Positions 1 to 10,356 of a DNA stretch of 64,000 nt are shown here, piece after piece (position 1 is the first letter of the stretch; every line of letters starts with the position of its first letter). The notes under the pieces were generated by a model. That model was not told where the DNA came from. It worked only from the letters and a program-made list of their open reading frames with translations, and made no database searches. This stretch comes from Prorocentrum cordatum (lineage: Eukaryota; Sar; Dinophyceae; Prorocentrales; Prorocentraceae), in NCBI GenBank assembly GCA_963575745.1, contig CAUYUJ010014631.1, positions 43,501 through 107,500 on the forward strand, given 5' to 3'. The position numbers and the translations under genes are program-made.

Positions 1-127
1 GTGCTCATCGTTTTCCTCCTCGTTCGGCATCAGCTCCCCCCTTCCGGAATAGACATCTATCTCAGCGCATTCGGTCCTGGCCTGGTTGGCGTTGCCAGCT
101 ACCAGGGCTCCCAATTCTGCTTCTCGC

Positions 128-661
128 TTACCGATGTTGCCGGGTGAATACTTGCCGTAGATCCTGACACCTAGAGCTGATGCTTTTGATGAGCTCGATC
201 CTTCGCTGCCGGTCGCGTCGCGCCATGCGCTTCCTCTGCTGCCCTTGCCCTTCGTGACTGTGGTCTAGGGCGCGATCCTCCTCCGCCATCTTCTCGGTCA
301 GCTGTTTCCCTCTTTGGGCTTGAAGCCTGTGCTGGCCTCTCTCTCGGAGCTGCTGCATACCGCGCTGCCGCGGCTCCTCCTGGCGCCGGTAGCGCAATTG
401 CGGGCCCTCCGAGCCGTTGTCGCCTGAACTCCGCTCGCCGCTGCAAGCGCGCCGTGGTATGTGCCTTAGGTCGTTCAACTCGTCGAAGTAGTGCTTGGTC
501 ATCTGCGCAAGCTTGACATCTGGCACCCCTCGAACCTCCCTCGAGTCCGCCTGCGACCACATGGGAATCACCATCTTGTCGAACGCCTCCTTGCCCCACC
601 GCAACTTCTCTGGCCTCTCCTTAACAGTCTTAGCCTTCACGATGCCCAGCGCCGCACCCAC
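128..661 (-). pseudogene. Post-integrase segment of the copia-like element
   Basis: The first 75 or so residues look protein-like, with WGKEAFDKMVIPMWSQADS and then DVKLAQMTKHYFDELNDL. In copia polyproteins the linker between integrase and reverse transcriptase often ends with an acidic helix of this kind ahead of the first RT motif. After about residue 75 the composition becomes Arg/Gln-rich and the real frame has probably been lost. No RT catalytic motif is in the window. Low-confidence placement based on order. Confidence 0.35.
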
Positions 662-1005
662 GACGCGGCCAGGCCCTCGATGACCTTGACTGATGCCTCC
701 GCTAAACCATTGCTTGCATGTGACCCTGGCGCCGACTGCCGCAATGAAATCTGAGTGAGAATGTCCTTGGACTGCCTGCTACGCTCCTTGGCCAGAGCTT
801 TCCCGGGCGCAATGATAGATTGCTCGCCGTCGCTCTGAATGGTAACTCGCGGGTGCCCCAATTCACCCGCGCAGCTGTTAAGAAGCGCCACCGCATATGA
901 AGTAGGGCTCTTTGTTGGTACCTGAGCTGCACCCGTGCATGATGCAACGCTGTCTTGAATCACCAAGATTGACGCTGTCTCCACGTCGCTATCCTCCGAC
1001 GCCAA
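637..1005 (-). pseudogene. Retroelement integrase catalytic-core fragment
   Basis: The fragment reads EDSDVETASILVIQDSV at its start, then IQSDGE (second catalytic Asp of the DDE triad), then SHASNGLAEASVKVIEGLA, where the Glu after NGLA is the expected third catalytic residue. The spacing between the Asp and Glu motifs fits integrase cores. It overlaps the next fragment (661-128) in a different frame, which marks a frameshift. The family role is insertion of element cDNA into chromosomes; this copy is broken. Confidence 0.6.
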
Positions 1006-1411
1006 AAATCAGTAGTCCATGCCAAGAACTGGATTCGTTGATGAAAGTTTTCCTTGACGCCGTCGGCGTGCTTTTTTGACCTCGACCAATGTGCAAATGC
1101 CACGCCGCTGCGCGCGCGGAGCATGGGCACGGTTGCGCCCCCCCCCTGCCCATTGACGTTTGGAAGAGCTGGGGCTCGCATTGCAATTACTTCCGCCGCT
1201 TCCACTGGTACTTGAACTTCTTCTCCGCTCTCAATGGTACCTCCCGCAGGGCTTCCCGACGGATTCGGCATCGAAGCAAGGTGACTCGCAATCGTTCCGA
1301 CCTCAGATCCTTGATAACTTCGGACTTGTCCAAGCCTGTTAGGCGGCATCCGCGCCCCACTCTGGGCAATTGAACATTCGAACCACATTTGGACATGTCT
1401 CCGTGAGCGCC
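1006..1411 (-). pseudogene. Retroelement segment between protease and integrase, frame-broken
   Basis: The stretch is open in one frame (960-1517) and its position fits the end of protease plus the N-terminal zinc-binding part of integrase. The expected HHCC residues are not convincingly present. Near 1010-1050 the two overlapping frames read AWTTDFW and SSWHGLLIFG, which together resemble the first catalytic Asp region of integrase split by a frameshift. This is inference from position and weak resemblance. Confidence 0.35.
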
Positions 1412-1705
1412 CTATTGAAACAGATAGCCTCTGTCCGTAATTTCGCCAACCGGAAACAAAAGCCTCCGAACGTCTGCGATCGCAGACGTAACCGCCACCT
1501 TCAGCACTTCCCCACACGCGGTCGCAACCCTGAACAGGACCAGTCGCTGCCCATGCATTCTAATATTCTTACCAGCAGTTGAAAACAATTCTGGCTCCTT
1601 GGCCATGCCAGTGAGCTTCCCGTGCATTGCATACTCCCTGGGCGCCGCGTGAGCACGCGCCCCACTGTCAAACAACGGGTCCTCATCAAAGCCTCCAATG
1701 GCCAT
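1412..1705 (-). pseudogene. Retroelement aspartic protease fragment
   Basis: The translation carries FDSGARAHAAP at residues 12-22. DSGA is the aspartic protease active-site signature (D13, S14, G15) of retropepsin-like enzymes, and the following small and His residues are common in copia proteases of dinoflagellates. It begins at an ATG two bases after the Gag stop and ends at residue 97, shorter than a complete retropepsin. The downstream part continues in another frame. I infer a protease that once cleaved the Gag-Pol polyprotein. Confidence 0.6.
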
Positions 1706-1706
1706 A

Positions 1707-2477
1707 CTAGCTACTAGCTGTCTGACTGATCATGAAAATCCATCCACCGCCGGCTAGCCCAGAGACAACCCCAATCTCGCCGGATTGAGATTGCGATTGC
1801 GTCTGAGGGTTCCCCGGCATTGCACCTTGTCGGCCTCCTGCAGCCTCGTTGTGGGCAGTACCTGGAGCCCGTCTGCAATTACGAGCGCAATGACCTCGCT
1901 GCCCGCAACGGTGGCACGTTACTTCTTGCTGTTCCTTTCCGCCTTGGGATTTGCCATTGCCGTTTTCCTTCCCTTTGGTGTTCTTAGTTTTTGCGTCGTT
2001 ATTGCCCTTACTCTTGTTATATTGACTTCTGCTCGCGCCGTTTCCTTGGTTGTCCTTGCCTTTGTGAACTTTGCCGATGTCCATGGGTGATGGTCCTGAG
2101 CTCGGTGCCGATGCACTCATCTGAAGTTGCATGTAGTTTGACATAGTCTCCTTGAACGAATCTGCTGAAACGAACGTCTGCAGGTCCACCTGAGCCTCGA
2201 TGCTATCTGGTGCGTGCTGCTTCAAAAGTGCCTGCTTGAACGCGCCCGGAAGCCTCTCGTTATGTTGTTTCTCGTACGTCGGGAACCTACTCTCCAAGAT
2301 CTGCAACTGATCTGCAAATTTGGTGGGGCCGCCATCGGACCTCGCGTTGAGAATGCACATGGGTTGCATGACCTGAGCGGCTCCTGTCGATGGTTCCTCA
2401 TGACGAACAAGTAAGCACCCCGCCTCCAAGCCGTGATAACTTGGGACATTCATCACCAGCTGAAGCGAATTGCCCAT
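1707..2477 (-). CDS. gag: Retrotransposon Gag-like protein with CCHC zinc knuckle
   Basis: An open frame of 256 residues starts at a true ATG. Residues 188-201 (CHRCGQRGHCARNC) are a retroviral-type zinc knuckle of C-x2-C-x4-H-x4-C spacing, with C188, C191, H196 and C201. The knuckle is preceded by a Lys/Asn/Gly-rich stretch (about 138-185) suited to RNA binding. The N-terminal half has no motif I can name. In copia elements Gag packages element RNA into cytoplasmic particles. The protease fragment follows almost directly in a different frame. This is the only intact-looking ORF of the element; expression cannot be judged. Confidence 0.7.
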   Translation of the reverse strand: MGNSLQLVMNVPSYHGLEAGCLLVRHEEPSTGAAQVMQPMCILNARSDGGPTKFADQLQILESRFPTYEKQHNERLPGAFKQALLKQHAPDSIEAQVDLQTFVSADSFKETMSNYMQLQMSASAPSSGPSPMDIGKVHKGKDNQGNGASRSQYNKSKGNNDAKTKNTKGKENGNGKSQGGKEQQEVTCHRCGQRGHCARNCRRAPGTAHNEAAGGRQGAMPGNPQTQSQSQSGEIGVVSGLAGGGWIFMISQTASS

Positions 2478-3526
2478 TGGAATGTGTGAGAATTTGAAAT
2501 CAACTTGGCTTTCATCTTATCAACCTTCTGCTATGTCCGCGCCAACCTTCTGATATGTCCGCGCCGAACCTCATTGAGCTCCTGAACCAGACGCTCGGCC
2601 TGCTCCAAACTCTCTGAAAACTCGCCATCCAACGCGCCAACATTGGCCTTGAAGACATACTCCCATTAGGGCCAATCCGTACGATCACCTGAATAAGCGT
2701 TCGGCTTTCCATGCAATTTGGTGTCAGCCAATGGCAGCGGCCCGCCTTGATCACCCAGATTTTCGTGAAGGTATGCGCAAACTCGCGTTCGAAATCGAAC
2801 TCCCGCGAAATCAAACGTCAAGGGGCTCTAGAAATCGAACTTCGTGGAGATCTGGAAACTGATTTTCGTCCAACAATCGCTGCGCGCCAGGACCCCCTGG
2901 ATTAGACCACGGGCTCCGCTACCATGGGCGAATCAGGCCCCTGGTGAGGTTTCTTTTTCCCTTCAAGATCGGGCTTAAGCCAAAGTGGCCGAAGCCCACC
3001 TCAGCTCCCGTCCCATTTTCGCACGCACTGCAATCCTCGAACCCCCTTTTAGGGGTTACATGGGCCAGGTAGCTTAAACCTCCCCACATATTCACACCGC
3101 ACATCTAGCACGGCACAACACATCACTGTTGGGATTCCGCACGGCACCGAGCACGACCATTAGGGCATACATACATGCAATTATGTTTTTTAACATGTGT
3201 TTTGGTTTTGCATTTCCGCCCAAAATCCGCGTGTAGGAAGACATGCCAGACCTGACAATAGGCCAAAATAGGAAAAAATACCCCCCGACAAAACATCAGA
3301 AGTGATTACACATCCGACCCCACTTTGGGACGTCGTCGTTTTGAAGAAGTATCAAGCGGGAGCCCGTTCCTGCTTTGAGAAGGCGATGTTGGAAGCAGGG
3401 CCAGCGGGTTCTCTCCATCAGCCCCACCTCGTGTGGAGCTTTCCGAGGAGCCCAGGGAGCTGAACATGGAGCCGCGACATCAGACCCCCAGACCTCCCAA
3501 GACGATCAATTTACCCTCCCATGGAT
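2478..3526. other. No gene recognised
   Basis: Mixed-composition DNA to the right of the Gag start, where the 5' LTR and primer-binding site of the element should lie. I could not find a matching LTR pair because the 3' end of the element is outside the window. A small AT-rich patch lies near 3180-3250. Short ORFs here look like noise. Confidence 0.4.
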
Positions 3527-3705
3527 CCGGTGCCATGCCATGACATGCAGCGCGGCGTTATGTTTTGTGCCTCTTGCCACGCTTTGCCTTGTAATGCATC
3601 GCAATGCAATGCTTTACTACGCGTTGCCACGCCATGCTATGACATGCTACGATATGCAGTGTTCTTCTACGCCATGCTATGCCGTGTTCTACGATGCGTC
3701 GCGTA
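3527..3705. repeat. Degenerate ATGC-type minisatellite
   Basis: Repeated words of the form GCCATGCTATGACATGC and TACGCCATGCTATG occur, for example near 3629-3650 and 3669-3690, so the tract is an imperfect short tandem array. It translates in all frames as low-complexity Cys/Ala/Met/Tyr-rich peptides, which I treat as non-coding. Confidence 0.55.
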
Positions 3706-3766
3706 CCCTCCTCCTTGGATCATTGTCCTGCTCGACATCCGATTGTGCGAAAGGAGATGAGATCTA

Positions 3767-3830
3767 CGCCATGGTAAGGGGTGGGAGGGAGGGGTAGGAC
3801 GTTAGATATGACGAGGGCGCACCTAGCTTG
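3767..3830 (+). repeat. 65-bp dispersed repeat, copy 1
   Basis: This segment begins CGCCATGGTAAGGG and ends GCACCTAGCTTG. It recurs with a handful of changes at 58567-58631, about 55 kb away in the same orientation. Both copies keep CATGGTAAG, which also looks like a splice donor context, but no exon can be shown on either side. Confidence 0.7.
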
Positions 3831-4505
3831 GCACTCCCCTCCACCCCCCACCCCCCTGTCATGTTCATCATCATCCCCATACTCGTGCTCGCTCCGTTTA
3901 CTCATATCCCTGCTCCCCTTCCCCCCGCACTGGGCCGCGCCAGCGGGAGCATTTCTGCTCGCCGCTGCCCAGCGCCATCCAGCGCTTCACGCAGCGCAGC
4001 CCTTGTCTGGTGCTGTCGTAGTGTCGTTTTTCCCCCGCCTCGCCAACGCCCGAGGGGGGGCCAGCCAGCGCGCGCAGAGTCTCCAAAGGCCGCCAGTCTT
4101 CAATGGCCGCCGCTTCGGGGTCTGACGCTCTGTTGTGTAGCCGGGCTCGGGTCGGGTCGCTCGTGGCGAATGCCCTCGTCCGAGCGGGTTACCCGAGCGC
4201 GTCCGTGCTGCAAGTTGTGTTGATCCGCGCAGTCGAAAGTCGCCGAGCTGCTGGCAATCGGCTCCTATTGCCGCATTGCTCTTCTAGTCCTTTCCAGTTC
4301 GTACCTCTTCTACCCCCTTCTCACACCTACCCCCTCCCTTCCTTTCCATCCACATTATCTTCCCTTCTCCTCGCCCCCCCCCTGCCGACTACATGTACAC
4401 AAAAAAAACCCTTAACTTCATTACGTTACCTCTCCTTCCTTCCCTCCTTATTTTCTTTTCTTCCTTTTCATACTCCTTATCCTCCTCTCTCGTCCTTCGT
4501 CGCAA
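3831..4505. repeat. Non-coding stretch ending in a long polypyrimidine tract
   Basis: Bases 3831-4263 hold no recognisable gene. From about 4264 to 4505 the plus strand is almost entirely C and T (TTCC, CCCTTC and CTCCT runs), broken only by a short patch near 4390-4405. Confidence 0.5.
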
Positions 4506-5659
4506 GTTTGAATATGCGGGGCCCTGGCGGCTTCAGGTTGTGTTTAGCTGAGGGGCTGACTCAAAGTCCTCACGGCGTATAGCACACCACGAGCTTTGAA
4601 GTGAGCTCGTCCGAGCGATTTGGAACACTTGTGTGCACAGCTTCCGTGTCCACAATTTACGACGCGAGGAGCGTCGATATGAACGCATTGCAGTTTGTTT
4701 TTGGGGAGCAGGTCGTTCCACTCATATTTCGCATCACGATTCTCATCGACACGATGACGAACAACACGATGCCGACTCGCCAGTTGAGCCGGAGGCCATC
4801 GGAGCTTGCCAGCCAGTCCACCGACCACCATGTCGGTCACGGACCTGAAGAAATCAGTCCAAGAGCACGCCCATGCCAAAGATAGGCTGAAGAACCGCAT
4901 TTCGTGCATTCGGGTTGGCCCTGCCAAAAGCGCACATTCATAGCGTCCTCCTGCACTCAATACTGAGTTCGAAGATTGTCTTGTCAAACTGGTAGCTGGT
5001 AGCAGCGGTGGTGTTTGTTGGACGGAAGCTTTATCTTCTTGTGGTTCCAACAGTGGCTGTCATTGAGTTGACATCCTGCCCACCGCTCTTCCCCTTCTCT
5101 TTCTCTCCCTCGTCGTCTTCCTCCGCCCTCTCTCTCTCTCTCTTGTCGTAAATGCACTCTCGATTCATTGTTCAGGCCATGGTTCATTGCAGGAGTTTGC
5201 CCATGGCAGGTTGGTTTGTGCGGTGTCCCAGTTTGCCTTGCGAACGTTTGATTCGCGATGTGGCTGTGTCACCCCCGGTGTGTGTTTCCTTTGGCCTGCG
5301 GCTGGCACAGGGGTAATTCGTCAGCTTTCGCACGCTCTCTCTCTCTCTCTCTTTCTCGGGTCACGGTTCACCTCATGAACTTGCCTACTGCAGGTCGGCT
5401 TGTGGGTTGCACCCGGTTTGCCTGGCGTTTCTTTGGAGGCCTCAAGCGTCCAGGCTACACAGGGACGCGCAATCAGAGATGCAGTCATGTGGGCGCGGTT
5501 TCGCTTGAGACGGGGAGCCCCCCCGAACCTCAAGCCGAGCCTTCTTTAGGAGGACTTAGACCACATGCGTTCCCACTGTAGTTTCGAAAGCCTCCCGAGT
5601 CCCACCGCCCGGGCCAGAGCGGCCGCGCGAGGCGAGGCGAGGGGGTCCCCGCAGCTGAA
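4506..5659. other. No gene recognised; CT microsatellites and a diverged repeat
   Basis: CT-rich tracts lie at about 5093-5150 and 5336-5365. Sequences around 5190-5240 and 5383-5430 (both with GCAGGTYGGYTTGTG followed by a GTTTGCCT word) are diverged copies of one another. The open frame 4544-5050 on the minus strand has no motif and I do not call it a gene. Confidence 0.35.
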
Positions 5660-5775
5660 ACTTAGCGTTGCTGGGCTTTGGCTTTGCATTGCTTGACGTT
5701 GCTTGGCACTGCTTGGAATCATTGCTTGGCACTTCTTAGCGTTACTTAGGATTTTACTTGGCATACATTGGCCAG
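5660..5775. repeat. Degenerate TTGCTTGGCA minisatellite
   Basis: Imperfect repeats of TTGCTTGGCAC-like words (ATTGCTTGACG, TTGCTTGGCAC, CTGCTTGGAAT, TTGCTTGGCACTTC) follow each other for about 115 bases, with a period of roughly 11-14. Confidence 0.55.
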
Positions 5776-7844
5776 ACACACTCAGTCAAAGCATAATCTA
5801 TATCCAGCCCAGACGCGTGGCACAGCGTCTCGGCAATGGCCCTGTCAGTCCTGGTGGGTGGGCATGGTGTTTAACTAGATGGGCTGAACAAGCAGAACAT
5901 CTGGATCATAATACGCTTTCCGGGGAAGTTTGTTGACGAATCATTTCATGGCGCGGTGCTCGACCTTGAAAGCGGTCATGGTCGCGGAGTGTTGACACAC
6001 ATTCAAGGGTCAGGCGCAGAAGTACAACTATTGCTACACCGTCCCCTTCGACGACTAGGAGGACGCCAACAACATGCTCCACATCGCAGCGAGACCGAAC
6101 GACAGCCGCGACTCCAAAATATTTGAAAATTGGATCAACCTGACGCGACCGGCCTGGGCGAGAGCTGGAGACAGATGTGACCGCCTGGTTTTCCAGCGAT
6201 GCGTGTGCGTCCCAGTCGCGAATTCGAGTCGTTTCCGTTCGGCTTCGGCGGATACTTTAGGGACTGTTTCCAGGGGCTCCCTGGAAGTGCGCACGTTCAT
6301 GACAACCACCAGTCACGAGTATTGAAAGTGTCAGATCCCCCTAAAGCGCTTCCAGGTGTCATTACGCAGGAGACACGCGAGACGTCTGGAAATTGCAAGG
6401 CTCTGTGTCGGGAGCCTCTTTCTCGTTTGTGCCAGGATGTTTCGTGCAAATCGCGCGAAAGGCGGCGCAGCGATGTCTGTTTGCAGTATATGATTCACGC
6501 TGTCTTACTCGCACATCTATAAATATACACGGAGAGTTGCACATTGCACGCGTCGTTTGAAGGCCACGTTATATGATATATGTGTATATGTACACATACA
6601 TACAACACTGCTCAGTGACAGCGGTTCCTTCTGTGCCGCTCGCGCTGCTAGTCGCAAGCGGCGTCATCTTAACAAAGTTGGCTTTGGAATTGAGACGTCG
6701 TGGATTGGCACCCCCCCGGGGCCGAAGAGGTTCGTCTGGCGATCGACGGGCCCGCGTTCTCGCCGCTCGGCGGTGATATCGCGCGGTCGCGCTTCGCTTG
6801 CTTCTGCCATGGATTTATTGGGACTCTGGGTGTGGAAGCCACCCATGGGCGGTAGTCAGCGGCTTTGGGTTGAACGCCTGGGCGGGGGCGGCGGATCCAC
6901 CAGTCCGCCCTCGCGGCCGAAACAGTCGAAAGGGTGCCTCATCAACCACAGGGCATGCCTCGCACACAAGACCACCGGCCGTCATCGCGGCCGCGGGAGG
7001 TCCAGCAGCAGCGGGCACCATCCGCCACCATCCGCTCCTGAACCAAAATCGGTGACGACAATTCCCATCTTGACCCAGGATGCTAAAAAACAGCTGGCCG
7101 AGGGCATACCATCGGTGTGTACAACCAAATCTGATCGTAATGTTGAGCCTTCGGATCAACGGAGTATTGCATCCTTCGATTGTGGGCAGGATTGGCACGT
7201 TTCTTGGTCCAATATTGCCCCTGACTTGTCGCGTTCTAAGCGCTATGCGTCCATGCTGCCCAGTGTGACGGCTGGTCTTGCCTGCGCGCCGTCCCGGTCG
7301 GGGCCTGAGGGGATCTCCCTCGATCTGGTGCTCAGGGGCTCGGCCTGGCCAGGGTCGGCGCCCCTCCGACGACACGTTCGCTGCTCAGCTGGCCATTGCA
7401 GAAGAGTCGCCCCGCCCCTCGCCCCTTCTCGGCTCACACAGCGTCCGCCGTCGCACGTCTCCGGCCGCGGCCCGATCAGCTCGGCCACGGCAGTTTTTCT
7501 CTGCCCCCTCATTCGGCCTCCCCGTGTCCCGGGCTTAGCACCCCTGCGCGTGCTGCACATGACCGCTTCGCTTGCTGTCCTATTGAGTCGGGTATTTTTT
7601 CCGTGTGCACTCGCTCGCCTCGCACAGCCACTTATTTGCAACACCTTGCGGAATTCACAATAATTTGTGCGGCGGAGAAGAAGTGGCTGAAAGTCCAGGC
7701 ATCGCTAAACTTGGCCGCCCTGAGTGTTCCTCTACGCTTGGAGGTTTGGGCCGCTCAGCATCGATCATTCGGCTGGCCCCCAGACATTGTCCCGACCAGT
7801 TTTTCGAGCCGCTCCCAGCTGTGGCCACGAAGTGCCCAAAAGGG
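5776..7844. other. About 2 kb without a supportable gene
   Basis: Several long open frames exist, the longest at 6557-7663 on the plus strand, but their composition (Pro/Arg/Ser-rich, no motif, overlapping open frames on the other strand) fits chance openness of GC-rich DNA. A short AT/TG patch lies at about 6575-6607. Nothing else stands out. Confidence 0.35.
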
Positions 7845-8190
7845 AACAGAGACGACGGCGGCGGCGGCGGTCCTGGCGGCGGCGGCGCAACCGCTGTCAA
7901 TCCTGGTCGCCATCCGCCGCGGTCACCGTCCTTGTCGCCTTCGCCCTCGTCGTCCACCATCGTCATCGCAGTCGTCTGCGTCCTCGTCGCCGCCGCCGCA
8001 GGAGAAGGCGGCGCCGAAGTCGAGGTCCGCCACCCGCCGCAGGCAGCGCCAGGCGCGCCGCCGCCGCCCTCACCCCTCGCCCTCGTCGTCGCTGCTGCGG
8101 TCGCGTTCCTCATCGTCGCCGTCCCTCGTCGTCGTCGTGTTCCTCGCCGTCGTCGCCGCCGTCGTAGTCGTCGTCGTCATCCTGCATTTC
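7845..8190. repeat. CG-rich trinucleotide low-complexity region (GGC/CGC/CGT)
   Basis: Degenerate GGC, CGC and CGT triplets dominate. Depending on frame it reads as poly-Gly (GGGGGPGGGG), poly-Arg, or Ser/Arg-rich sequence resembling an RS domain (for example SSASSSPPPQEKAAPKSRSA). A diverged SR-type protein fragment is possible, but no RNA-recognition motif lies in frame nearby, so I call it low-complexity DNA. Confidence 0.45.
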
Positions 8191-8289
8191 CGTTTCGGAA
8201 GTCTGCGGATTTTTCTGGAGGTCCCCGCAGTGTTTCCAGAACCTTTTCCGAAAACGAGCAAAACGTTGCACGCAGTTTCCTGCTTCTCC

Positions 8290-8718
8290 AAGGAGGAGGG
8301 GTCGGATGAGGAGGAGGAGAAGGAGGAGGAGCAGAGCGCAGCCAGGTCGAAGAAAGAGCACACAATCGTCCTCGTCGTGCGCATCCCGGGAGCAAGTCGC
8401 AGCTGGGTCTGGTTTGTCGTGGCCCGTTGCCGTTGTTCTTGTTCCAGATTGATGTGGATTTGGGTCGGCTCAAAATAGCATCGTCGTCGTCCTCACTCTT
8501 TCCCCGTCCCCGTTCCCCTCCTATAATTTGTCTTCGAGTCGAGGAAAATAATCGTTCCCGTTCTCGATCGGCAGGATGAGGAGGAAGAGGAGGGGGAAGA
8601 AGAGGAGGAGGGCTGCGCCTCCTGGGCGCCCGCTGGGCGCTCGGAGGAGCGAAGACAAGAGAGAGGAGGGCTGCGACGGAGAGGTGAGGAGCGAGGTTGC
8701 AAGAAGGAGGGGGAGGAG
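8290..8718. repeat. Two purine-rich GGA tracts
   Basis: GAGGAGGA-type runs occupy about 8290-8335 and 8575-8718. The second runs directly into the left edge of duplication copy A. The sequence between them has no recognisable gene. Confidence 0.45.
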
Positions 8719-9314
8719 AAGCGCGAAACACTGCCAGACCCATTGAGGAGGAGCGATGTTGCGAAGAGGCGGAGGCGGAGTTGGGGAGCTGGAGGGGCAG
8801 GGAGGTGGAAGAGGGAGGTTGCGAGCTGGAGGGGTTTGAGTGGAGGACTCGTTCACGGGCGCCTCTCGGTTGTTTCGGTTTTTGGCCTAATGTTAATATA
8901 ATCCTTACTTTCCTAGGTACCACCCACGTCTTGTAGAACCCAAATCGGTGAAAACCATACGTCTGAACAAAACACATGTTTTCAGTGAGTGCTGGGCTCG
9001 GGTGGATATAGTAGCCACAGACACATGCCAACATATGTGAGGATTCTGATGCGGTTCCATGATTCGCTGATCCTTGTCAGGGGCAGGGCCATGTTTGTTC
9101 TGGAACACACGTGTGCATATGTTTCAACAGGCCCCACGCAGCCCCACGCGATGCTTGCATGTGCCGCCCTGCCCCCGCAATTATCACAGCAGCCGTTCGG
9201 TTTTTTTTTTTTCTGCATGGCACATGTCTGAATCCATAGTTTTTTCTGACGGAAGCTTGTCTGCAGCGATGTGCAGCCATGGCGCCCAGTGGTGAGTGGA
9301 GGTGAGTTCACTGA

Positions 9315-9771
9315 ATGTTCCGTGCTCTGTGGGACCACGAGGTGGACGAGGAGGCCCATCCACCGCCAGCGCCCCCGCCGCAGCCCGCCCAGCCTGGCCC
9401 AGGGCACCGCGGCGGGAGGAGAGGGGGAGGAGGACGGCTGCCAGGGCAGCCAGGCCGAGGCAGAGGCAGAGGGCGAGGACGAGCAAGAGGTTTCATTGCA
9501 CAGCCGACCGCAGCTCTGAAGATGTCCCGCGGCCAGCTCCGACACCACAACTGCCGCCGCCAACAGATGGTGGACGCCCTGTCGACCGCAATTTCTCCGA
9601 GCGATCGGTTGGCCACCGCGCGTGTGATGCCCGAAGGTGGGAATGATCCGAAGCGCCCGCGTGTGGTTTTGATTCAAGGCATGCCAGTCGTCGCCCATCG
9701 CGCACAGAATAGAGATTCAACAGTATCAGCACGTCGTGATTGCGCTGTCTCCTCACACGTAGCTGCTCAGT
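9315..9771 (+). CDS. Duplicated gene A, segment 1 (Pro/Gly/Arg-rich)
   Basis: The frame encodes a Pro-rich start, a Gly/Arg-rich block (RGRGRGRGRARG, about residues 44-60) and then a more ordinary protein segment (RQQMVDALSTAISPSDRLAT). Comparison with copy B (28060-28509) shows silent third-position changes in this frame (for example CCG/CCT and AGC/AGT in SPSD) and an in-frame 6-base difference, which favours this frame as the coding one. RG-rich tracts often bind RNA, but no domain is recognised. Confidence 0.45.
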
Positions 9772-9819
9772 CAGCAGGCCTTGCCACATTCGTGAGGAGC
9801 GCGCTTCTTTCGTTTTCAG

Positions 9820-9941
9820 CATCAACATATTCGACGGTTGCAACAGCTTCAATTGCAAGCCCAAGTCTGTCACTGGAATTTGCGATGGCCCCGTCAACCA
9901 GCGAGCCGCTGCAAGTATTGCCAAAAAGTTCAGCAGACGGG
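9820..9941 (+). CDS. Duplicated gene A, proposed exon 2
   Basis: A TTTCGTTTTCAG acceptor-like sequence precedes the frame reading INIFDGCNSFNCKPK and then GPVNQRAAASIAKKFSRR. It ends at GGG followed by GCAAAC, which would be a GC-type donor; GC-AG introns are known in dinoflagellates. Beyond this point copies A and B diverge faster and differ by small indels, as expected for an intron. Cys residues in GCNSFNC and GICDG are conserved in copy B. Function unknown. Confidence 0.45.
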
Positions 9942-10079
9942 GCAAACACATATGTATGCCGGCGTTCAACACATGCGAACATATATTTATCCATCGTCGC
10001 GCCCAGCCTGGAGACGCTGTTGCCCTGGCAGGGGCGGAGGTTCATTATCCTGCCTTCGTTCTTCCGCTAACAAACGCAG

Positions 10080-10300
10080 GCGCTATCATGTCACGACTCA
10101 GCAGGTGGAGCGTCAATCTAGCATGCGTGGCTGGCACGTCGATCGGCGGTGGTTCGCTCGAGCTGCGCCGTGCCATAGTCGAGGCGCCCTGGAGGACCAT
10201 CATCCTTTGCCGAGACAACTTCGCGACGAACAACTGCGTCATACGCATGGAGGAGAACGCGGTCCAGACTGTCAACGCTACGGCGCCAGATGATGACCAC
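10080..10300 (+). CDS. Duplicated gene A, proposed exon 3
   Basis: Follows an acceptor-like CTAACAAACGCAG. The frame reads GTSIGGGSLELRRAIVEAP, then a hydrophobic strand and NNCVIRMEENAVQTVNATAP. Copy B has one extra in-frame pair of codons (a duplicated CCATAG) and otherwise conservative changes. After about 10300 copy B carries 176 extra bases, so the continuation differs between the copies. No domain recognised. Confidence 0.45.
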
Positions 10301-10356
10301 CGTTTTCGCATCGGAGGTGCGCCATGTTCCCGCCAGAACTTGAGCCATAGCAGGCG

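Larger units (their letters stand above)
1..2477 (-). mobile_element. Degenerate Ty1/copia-like LTR retrotransposon, partial
   Basis: Read on the minus strand, four consecutive protein fragments come in the order Gag with zinc knuckle (2477-1707), aspartic protease (1705-1412), integrase core (about 1060-637) and a post-integrase piece (661-128). Integrase ahead of reverse transcriptase is the Ty1/copia order. The reverse transcriptase would lie off the left edge of the window. Reading frames change between protease and integrase and again inside integrase, so the copy looks dead. No LTR was identified; the 5' LTR would be expected to the right of 2477. Confidence 0.72.

Noticed and set aside
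6557-7663. 368-codon ORF on the plus strand
   Set aside because: Pro/Arg/Ser-rich, no motif, overlapping equally long frames on the minus strand; composition alone explains it.
7845-8190. SR-protein RS domain
   Set aside because: The Ser/Arg text is frame-dependent in a CG-rich triplet tract and no RNA-recognition motif was found nearby.
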